Source: Pseudomonadota bacterium (lineage in GTDB: Bacteria; Pseudomonadota; Gammaproteobacteria; Burkholderiales; JABEVD01). From it: DNA of 64,000 bases. Where the stretch lies: the NCBI GenBank assembly GCA_021848825.1, contig JAJZTQ010000009.1, positions 17,634 to 81,633 on the forward strand. The letters run 5' to 3'. The translations under genes and the position numbers were made by a program. Positions 58,712 through 64,000 of the stretch are shown here, piece after piece; positions within the stretch are counted from its first letter, which is position 1; each line of letters starts with the position of its first letter. The notes below the pieces were generated by a model. That model made no database searches and was not told where the DNA came from. It saw only the letters and a list, made by a program, of their open reading frames with translations.

Positions 58712-59808
58712 AGGTTCCCCCATATCACGTTCCTGAGCGGGATGATGGTCGAATAGACCTTGTACCGGTAGCATTTCCAGTTCGAATCAGAGGAAAGATC
58801 GATCGTCGGCGGATTGCTGCTGCCAGTCGGCAGCCCGGCGGAAGGCCATGCGGCGGGCGCGCTGGTGGTGGCATCGCATGTCGTGCCCGAACTGGGCTTT
58901 TCCTTGATCGCGCTTCTCGCCACGATGGCGAGCCGGATCGCCTTGACCCTTTCGAAGTCTGCCGAAGTTGGAGCGGACCAGTTTCCGGATGCAGGCGAAC
59001 AGTTGTTTCCCGTCGCATCCGTCCAGCAGCTGATCGACTGGCTTCCCGCAGGGGCGACGCCGTACTGGGCCTGGATATTGACGATGTTGGCGACGACAGG
59101 CTGGGCGGTCGCGCCGTTGTCGGACTGGACGAGATTTCCGCTGGAGACGGAATAGGTGGAAGTCGTGAAAGGCGCGCTTTGCCCGATGTCGACGATGATC
59201 GCATAGGGATTGGAAGTGTTCCCCGCATAGCTCGGAAAGTTCGCCGTGCCTGCAGTTCCCCCCGAATTGGCAACGGCCTGCACACTGACATTCGTTCCCG
59301 AAACGCTCGTCACCTTCAGCAAGGAGCAGGCAAGCCCGGTCTGGGAGATCATGATGTAATCGTTCGCCTTGATTCCTTCACCGGTGTCGACGGTGATCGC
59401 TCCGGGAAGGCTCGAAACCTGAGCCGCAAGCTGGGCGCGTCCCCCGCCTGTCGCCACGCCTCCGGTATCGGAGCCCAGCCTCGCCGTCACCAGGCTGTCG
59501 GAACCTGTTCCTCCGTCCACGATCTGGATCGGAATGCTCTGGAATACGCTCTGCGGACTGCCATAGGCATTGATGTTGAAGCAGGGCATGCTGCCGTTGT
59601 CGATGAGCCCGTATCCGCCCAGCCTGATGTCCTGCTCCAGCGTATAGAGCGCCGAAAGGCCGTTCTGCTGCATGTTTGCGCCCGAACTGGTCGTCCTTCT
59701 CTGGTTCTCGAAAAGCGCGAGCGTCTGGAAGATCGCGAGAAGCGCGAGCATTCCGATCACGAGACCGACCAGGATCTCCACGATGCTGAAGCCTTTCTGT
59801 CTATCCAT
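58708..59808 (-). CDS. pilW: Type IV pilus minor pilin PilW
   Basis: 366 aa beginning MDRQKGFSIVEILVGLVIGMLALLAIFQTL, a class III prepilin leader cleaved after Gly and methylated at Phe, with Glu5 of the mature protein. The following domain is beta-rich with Gly/Ser/Thr repeats, the usual size for PilW. Overlaps pilV by 8 bp and pilX by 4 bp. Confidence 0.9.
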   Translation of the reverse strand: MDRQKGFSIVEILVGLVIGMLALLAIFQTLALFENQRRTTSSGANMQQNGLSALYTLEQDIRLGGYGLIDNGSMPCFNINAYGSPQSVFQSIPIQIVDGGTGSDSLVTARLGSDTGGVATGGGRAQLAAQVSSLPGAITVDTGEGIKANDYIMISQTGLACSLLKVTSVSGTNVSVQAVANSGGTAGTANFPSYAGNTSNPYAIIVDIGQSAPFTTSTYSVSSGNLVQSDNGATAQPVVANIVNIQAQYGVAPAGSQSISCWTDATGNNCSPASGNWSAPTSADFERVKAIRLAIVARSAIKEKPSSGTTCDATTSAPAAWPSAGLPTGSSNPPTIDLSSDSNWKCYRYKVYSTIIPLRNVIWGNL

Positions 59809-60238
59809 TGATCTGCGCCATCGTCGTGTAGGTATGGGATGTGTTTCCCTGGGGAGACTTCCAGGAAAGCGTCACCGTCACCTGATTGCTCGAATTGACT
59901 GTTATCACGGGCTGGTTCGCGCTGTCCGTGACGCCGGGAAGATAGGCGCTCTGGCTCGTGGTGTTCTCTATCTGGCTGACCCATGCCTGGGTCGAGACAT
60001 TTCCGCCGGAGGACGACTGGCAGGGGTTGCAGGCATAGCTTGCGATATTGACCCGATCTGCCCATATCTGCGAGAGAATCTGGTTCGCGAGAAAAGCCGC
60101 GTCCGCCCTGTAGCGCGCATCCATCGTCTCGCCTATCGTCCTTGCCTGCATGCCTATCACGGCGAGCACACCCATGGTGAATATCAGGAGCGATATCAGC
60201 GCTTCGAGCAGCATCACGCCTTCCTGTTGCTTCTTCAC
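59801..60238 (-). CDS. pilV: Type IV pilus minor pilin PilV
   Basis: 145 aa beginning MKKQQEGVMLLEALISLLIFTMGVLAVIGMQ, a prepilin leader with mature Glu5 in the hydrophobic helix. The sequence RYRADAAFLANQILSQIWADR is typical of PilV. Overlaps pilW. Confidence 0.9.
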   Translation of the reverse strand: MKKQQEGVMLLEALISLLIFTMGVLAVIGMQARTIGETMDARYRADAAFLANQILSQIWADRVNIASYACNPCQSSSGGNVSTQAWVSQIENTTSQSAYLPGVTDSANQPVITVNSSNQVTVTLSWKSPQGNTSHTYTTMAQING

Positions 60239-60248
60239 ATCGATTCTC

Positions 60249-60839
60249 CTAAGCGCAGCCCTGCGGATTCGAGGAATGGGTGAGCAGGGGATCGCAAAGC
60301 CTGACGAGCCCGTAAGACGAGATGATGATGACGAGCCTCCTCGCGTTGCTGTCGGAAGAATTGGTCACATCGATCCTCGTGATCCCCGTTCCCACCATGT
60401 GCCCCATCGCATCGAACGTCACGGAGGCGGGAAGGCCGGCCCCTGCCGACAATGCGGCTGTATAAGTCTGGGTAGATGACGTGCTTGCGCCCACCCTCGC
60501 GTTCTTGTCCTGAGAGCCTGCCCAGCTTTGCACCTTGTTTATCGACGTTCCGCTGTTGCCGCTGCAGTCGGTATTTCCTGAAGTGCTCTGGACAGTCGTG
60601 TCGACGCACCAGTCAGCCGAACCGCTCGAAGAAGTGAGATGGAATGTGGCCTGGTAGTTGCGTCTGATCGCCTCCGCGCGGGCGACCTGAACGCCGTTCA
60701 GGATCGATTCCGCCGCACTCCTGATCTGGGTATTCTCCATCCATGAGGTGAGGTTCGGGATGGCGAGGGCGAGCACCAGCCCAAGCACTGCGAGCCCTAT
60801 CAGCAATTCGACCAGAGAGACGCCTTCCTGTCTCAACAT
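60249..60839 (-). CDS. fimT: Type IV pilus minor pilin FimT/GspH-like
   Basis: 196 aa from ATG 60839 ([30 protein letters not shown]), overlapping the pilE stop; GGGAG is 5 bases upstream. The mature N-terminal helix and FNA-like variable C-terminal domain with Cys pairs fit GspH/FimT. Its DNA-binding role in transformation is known for some FimT. The longer frame to 61268 is a shadow of pilE. Confidence 0.85.
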   Translation of the reverse strand: MLRQEGVSLVELLIGLAVLGLVLALAIPNLTSWMENTQIRSAAESILNGVQVARAEAIRRNYQATFHLTSSSGSADWCVDTTVQSTSGNTDCSGNSGTSINKVQSWAGSQDKNARVGASTSSTQTYTAALSAGAGLPASVTFDAMGHMVGTGITRIDVTNSSDSNARRLVIIISSYGLVRLCDPLLTHSSNPQGCA

Positions 60840-61264
60840 GAATCTCCCGATTTTGTGATCCAGCAGCTGTAAGAGACGCTCGATCCCGCGAACATGGTCG
60901 TGGCCTGGCTGTTGTTGTTGTCGACGGTATAGGTGTAGTCGCCGGAATTTCCTAGCCCGGTGCCCGCGTTGCTTTTCGCCGTCGCCGTATAGCTGTCTGT
61001 CGTCGAACCCACTGTGCAGCTGTAGGTGAAATATTTCCCCGTCGGCAGGGTCGCGCCGCATGCGCCTCCGGCCGTGCCGTACGCCCTGTTGTCCTCGTAA
61101 TACTGTTCCATCTGGACCCTGAATGTGCCGAGGTTGCCGGGGGCCTCGGCGAGTTTTCCCCTCACCACGTACGAGCTGTATATCGGCAGCGCAATCGCCG
61201 CGATGATGCCGATGATGGCGACCACCACCAGGAGTTCTATCAGTGTGAATCCGTTCCTTTTCAT
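60833..61264 (-). CDS. pilE: Type IV pilin-like protein PilE
   Basis: 143 aa beginning [32 protein letters not shown] with the canonical GFTLIE prepilin site and IPxYxxYvxrgk segment. C-terminal Cys pair ([10 protein letters not shown]) forms the D-region. It is first in the operon pilE-fimT-pilV-pilW-pilX. As a minor PilE-like pilin it is located with the assembly pilins rather than the major pilin. No sigma54 promoter match was found upstream. Confidence 0.9.
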   Translation of the reverse strand: MKRNGFTLIELLVVVAIIGIIAAIALPIYSSYVVRGKLAEAPGNLGTFRVQMEQYYEDNRAYGTAGGACGATLPTGKYFTYSCTVGSTTDSYTATAKSNAGTGLGNSGDYTYTVDNNNSQATTMFAGSSVSYSCWITKSGDSC

Positions 61265-61388
61265 GCATCGTCCCGTTGCAGTTTTGTCCTAGGGTAATTT
61301 AATCAAAGCGTTTTCCCAACCACAACATGAATCCGACAAGCGGTCGATTTGGTAGAATAAGCGGTCGATTTTCACCAAGGATATCCGT

Positions 61389-62417
61389 TTGTCCCCTGAC
61401 ATCATCATCATCGGAGCAGGGATCGTGGGCCTTTCCAGCGCCTACGAACTCGCCGGAAGAGGCGCGAAAGTGTCGGTGCTTGAGCGCGGCAAAGCCGGCA
61501 TGGAGGCTTCGTGGGCAGGGGGCGGGATCCTCTTTCCCCTTCTTCCCTGGGACTATCCGGAAGAAGTGACTTCCCTCGCCCTGATGGGCGCTTCCCTCTA
61601 TCCCGATCTCGCAGAAGCATTGCGGCGATCGAGCGGAATCGACCCTGAATATGTCAGATGCGGCATGACCGTTCTTCCGGGAAAGCGCCCGATGGGAAAT
61701 GCCGCATCCTGGTGCGAATCCCACGATGTCAGCCATTTCGAAAAGGAAAACGGCGAATTCGTTCTCCCGGATGTCGCGCAGCTGCGAAACCCCAGGCTGA
61801 TCCGCTCCATGAGATCAAGCCTCGAAAGCCTGGGCGTGACCATAAGAGAAGGCTGCGAAGCGCTTTCCCTGGAAAAAAAGGGAGGACGCATCATCGGCCT
61901 CAATACGAATAAAGGCTTCCATTCGGCGGGAAATTACGTCGCCTGCGCCGGGGCCTGGAGCAGAAAGCTGCTGGGTGACGACAGCCCGGACATCTTTCCG
62001 GTCAAGGGCCAGATGCTGCTCTTCGAGTCAAGCGGGCTGCTGGATACCATCCTCTTCAGGGACGGCATTTACATCATCCCGAGAAAGGACGGGCATATCC
62101 TGGCAGGAAGCACCCTTGAAAATGCGGGTTTCGACAAGACAGTCACTGCAGAGCGCTTCCTCCATGAAGCGGCGGCTGAGATGCTTCCCGAGCTGGAATC
62201 CCTGTCGCCCGTGAAGAAATGGGCAGGACTCAGGCCGGGTTCTCCGGGCAATATCCCTTTCATCTGCAAGCACCATCAGTTCGACAATCTCTACATCAAC
62301 AGCGGACACTTCCGCTACGGCGTGACCATGGCGCCCGCCAGCGCGAAGCTCCTCGCCTCCCTGATTCACGACGAAACCCCGATGCTCTCGACACAGGCCT
62401 ACAGCTGTCAAAGATGA
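61389..62417 (+). CDS. thiO: Glycine oxidase ThiO (FAD-dependent)
   Basis: 342 aa from a TTG with AAGGA eight bases upstream. FAD-binding IIIIGAGIVGLSSAYELAGRG (6-26, given in shortened form: GAGIVGLSSAYEL), and the C-terminal [13 protein letters not shown] typical of glycine oxidase/DAO-like enzymes. In thiamine synthesis ThiO makes dehydroglycine for the thiazole. No other thi genes are in view. Confidence 0.82.
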   Translation: MSPDIIIIGAGIVGLSSAYELAGRGAKVSVLERGKAGMEASWAGGGILFPLLPWDYPEEVTSLALMGASLYPDLAEALRRSSGIDPEYVRCGMTVLPGKRPMGNAASWCESHDVSHFEKENGEFVLPDVAQLRNPRLIRSMRSSLESLGVTIREGCEALSLEKKGGRIIGLNTNKGFHSAGNYVACAGAWSRKLLGDDSPDIFPVKGQMLLFESSGLLDTILFRDGIYIIPRKDGHILAGSTLENAGFDKTVTAERFLHEAAAEMLPELESLSPVKKWAGLRPGSPGNIPFICKHHQFDNLYINSGHFRYGVTMAPASAKLLASLIHDETPMLSTQAYSCQR

Positions 62418-62420
62418 CAG

Positions 62421-62452
62421 TTGAAATTGATTGAATGAGTGCTAAACTCATT
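62421..62452 (+). promoter_or_regulatory. Promoter and palindromic operator of the Fur-family gene
   Basis: TTGAAA (62421-62426) and TAAACT (62443-62448) are 16 bp apart. The 19-bp palindrome AATGAGT-GCTAA-ACTCATT (62434-62452) covers the -10 box, as an autoregulatory Fur-family operator would. The expected start is at or within a base of the ATG (62455), so the message may be leaderless; no ribosome site is present. Confidence 0.6.
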
Positions 62453-62454
62453 CC

Positions 62455-62871
62455 ATGAAAAAGAACGACACCAAGACAATTTCGGAGCTCCTGAGGAACA
62501 GCGGGATCTCCCCGACCTCCCAGCGAGTCAAGATAGCGCATGTGCTTTTTTCCTGCATGACGCATCTTTCCGCAGATCAGATTCTGGCTGCAGTCAACAG
62601 CAAGAAGGCGGAAGTCTCCAAGGCGACCGTCTACAATACGCTCGGACTTTTCCTCAAGAAAGGTCTGCTGAGGGAGGTCATCGTCGACCCCACCAAGGTC
62701 CTGTATGACCCCAACACTTCGGATCACCATCATTTCTACGACATCGTGACAGGCGAGCTGAGCGATATCGACGCATCCGTGGTATCCATCCCGGAGCTTC
62801 CGCCGCTCCCCAGCAACAGGATATTCGACGGCGTCGACATCATCATCAGGACGCGCCCGGCGACGGCCTGA
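62455..62871 (+). CDS. Fur-family regulator, Irr/PerR-like
   Basis: 138 aa. Winged-helix DNA-binding part (ISPTSQRVKIAHVLF, SKATVYNTLGLFLKKGLL). The metal-binding region contains DPNTSDHHHFYDIVTGEL, whose HHH stretch resembles the heme/iron region of Irr. The CxxC structural zinc pairs of Fur/PerR are absent, as in Irr proteins. It would therefore sense iron or heme status, which is inference. Confidence 0.85.
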   Translation: MKKNDTKTISELLRNSGISPTSQRVKIAHVLFSCMTHLSADQILAAVNSKKAEVSKATVYNTLGLFLKKGLLREVIVDPTKVLYDPNTSDHHHFYDIVTGELSDIDASVVSIPELPPLPSNRIFDGVDIIIRTRPATA

Positions 62872-62900
62872 TTGCCGATCCATTCCGAATTCTTTATAAT
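62872..62900 (+). promoter_or_regulatory. Promoter of tRNA-Thr
   Basis: TTGCCG (62872-62877), 17-bp spacer and TATAAT (62895-62900), followed by the GC-rich discriminator CGGCG, typical of stable RNA promoters under stringent control. Confidence 0.85.
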
Positions 62901-62913
62901 CGGCGATCCAGCT

Positions 62914-62989
<76 letters not shown>

Positions 62990-62996
62990 AAAAATC

Positions 62997-63021
62997 AAGG
63001 GCTTGCAACTGGCAAGCCCTT
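62997..63021 (+). terminator. Intrinsic terminator of tRNA-Thr
   Basis: AAGGGCTTGC and GCAAGCCCTT form a 10-bp stem with loop AACTG, followed by a T-rich tail, 8 bp beyond the tRNA. Confidence 0.9.
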
Positions 63022-63242
63022 TTCATTTTACGCCCCGGAAATGCTGAAGCCGAAAACAGACGAAGAAATGGCGAGCTTTGGACACGCTGGCAGACTAGGC
63101 TCATGGCTCATCCGGCAATCCCTGAATCCCGCCGAACAGTATGCAATGTGGTTACCATTAGTTACATTTCCATGCGCTTATACTATTGCCAGTTTTTTCC
63201 ATGGAGATCAGCTTCATAATGAAATTATCAGGTTAAGTCTAA

Positions 63243-63272
63243 AGAGATGTAGTCCTTTCAGACTACATCTCT
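63243..63272. repeat. Perfect 12-bp inverted repeat
   Basis: AGAGATGTAGTC / GACTACATCTCT with CTTTCA loop. No T-run follows, so it is not an ordinary terminator. It lies in the 363-bp gap between tRNA-Thr and the PEP-CTERM gene, which otherwise shows no gene I can support (an 82-codon frame at 63041 has no ribosome site). Confidence 0.6.
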
Positions 63273-63352
63273 GGCGATTCATCACCTGATTTCCGTCATA
63301 CGCCCCGTCTAGAGTGTCGCCGAACATATCCATCTTTCTATTCGGGAACAAC

Positions 63353-63994
63353 ATGAAAAATTTGTATGCCGCAATATTGCTGATAGCGTTTGGCACCGCC
63401 GCCACTGCCAAAGCATCTGTCATTTACAATGTCGATATAATTGGCAATTCCGCCAATTTCGGCAGCGGGGTAGTCACCCTTGCTGGATCCATCGCCACCG
63501 ATGGAGCGAAGGGTTCCCTGAAACCATCGGACATCACAGGCTTTCATCTTTCCGTTTCCGGTCCGACCTCACATACGATCGATTCTGCTAATACGAGGCT
63601 AACCTGTGCACAGGCGGGATGCGATCTCTTCGTTTCTGGCAATCAGTTGATTGCGGGCGATATGGCCGAGCTTGTCGCCGCAGGCAATCACGTGGCGACC
63701 ACCTCAGGGGCGGAAAGCTTTTTTGGATATGGAAGCTATGACAACGTCGACTTTGCATCGAGGATAGCATCGTGGGGCGGCCTCATAACTCAGGCACTGT
63801 TGTTTGTTAATCCGGGATACCCATTTCCCCCGCCGCCTTATTTTGTCGGAATCCCATACATGATAACAAACGCGCAATCCACGATTGTCGTCGGTAATGC
63901 CGTCAATCCTGTACCCGAACCTTCCGCAATATGGCTGTTCGGCTTCGGAATGATATCCCTGGTTGGGGCAGCCTTTGCGCGCAAGACAGCTTGA
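63353..63994 (+). CDS. PEP-CTERM sorting-domain protein
   Basis: 213 aa from ATG 63353 (MKNLYAAILLIAFGTAATAKA signal peptide). The C-terminus VPEPSAIWLFGFGMISLVGAAFARKTA is a classic PEP-CTERM: Pro-Glu-Pro, hydrophobic helix and basic end, recognised by exosortase. The mature part (Gly/Ser/Thr-rich, beta-type) has one Cys pair (CAQAGC). Likely exported and processed for exopolysaccharide-linked surface display. The exosortase genes are not in view. Confidence 0.88.
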   Translation: MKNLYAAILLIAFGTAATAKASVIYNVDIIGNSANFGSGVVTLAGSIATDGAKGSLKPSDITGFHLSVSGPTSHTIDSANTRLTCAQAGCDLFVSGNQLIAGDMAELVAAGNHVATTSGAESFFGYGSYDNVDFASRIASWGGLITQALLFVNPGYPFPPPPYFVGIPYMITNAQSTIVVGNAVNPVPEPSAIWLFGFGMISLVGAAFARKTA

Positions 63995-64000
63995 AAGTCA

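Noticed and set aside
61264-61330. Sigma54 promoter of pilE
   Set aside because: No GG-N10-GC pair at the right spacing was found.
63041-63289. 82-codon frame between tRNA-Thr and the PEP-CTERM gene
   Set aside because: No ribosome site or family, and it crosses the perfect hairpin at 63243-63272.

Overview
The window reads as a chromosomal segment of a Gram-negative betaproteobacterium. Lipid A and Kdo genes (lpxK, kdsB), the cluster exbB-exbD-lpxK-Trm112-kdsB-adk, a type IV pilus minor-pilin cluster, a PEP-CTERM protein, a DUF3034-type outer-membrane protein and a pyrophosphate-linked sugar module (pfp-hppA) together resemble Nitrosomonadales such as Gallionellaceae or Sulfuricellaceae. 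That placement is an inference from gene content and order; no rRNA is present. The sequence is moderately GC-rich and gene-dense, with frequent ATGA, GTGA or TTGA stop/start overlaps. Arginine is often encoded by AGG. No CRISPR array, prophage or complete insertion sequence was seen.

Layout. 1-5.1 kb: partial membrane methyltransferase, purU, the bc1 complex (petABC) and trhP. 5.2-11.3 kb: a heme-c/PAS chemoreceptor with a sigma28-type promoter, then an operon of TPR protein, response regulator, histidine kinase and DUF4010/MgtC-like membrane protein. 11.3-14.6 kb: a fatty acid desaturase, a divergent FNR-type promoter with a likely small RNA, a DUF3034 outer-membrane protein, a 293-bp miniature transposable element and a 51-aa membrane protein. 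14.6-31 kb: housekeeping genes (PreP-like protease, sbcB, cytochrome b561, fnr, hemN, ylqF, pepN, mutL, miaA, xseA). 31-38.2 kb: exbB to adk, then pfp and hppA. 38.2-47 kb: gamma carbonic anhydrase, PatB lyase, secreted phosphoesterase, pgm/glgP, a CRP-like regulator and an orphan Nif11-like peptide. 47-57 kb: AddAB-like nuclease-helicase, fdxA, trxA, rho, rpmE and a GT39 glycosyltransferase. 57-64 kb: a minor-pilin operon without pilY1, thiO, an Irr-like Fur regulator, tRNA-Thr(CGT) and a PEP-CTERM protein.

Functional themes. Respiration and oxygen sensing are linked by the bc1 complex, an FNR protein with all its cluster cysteines, and FNR-type sites placed exactly for class II activation. 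One site sits between the desaturase and a roughly 100-nt RNA gene; a weaker one sits upstream of fnr itself. Carbon storage (glgP, pgm) joins PPi-dependent phosphofructokinase and a proton-pumping pyrophosphatase of the K+-independent type.

The most interesting unexplained item is the transcription unit at 12978-13079: a perfect FNR palindrome, a -10 box, about 100 nt without a convincing reading frame, and a strong intrinsic terminator. The same palindrome is placed with the same geometry toward the oxygen-dependent desaturase on the other strand.
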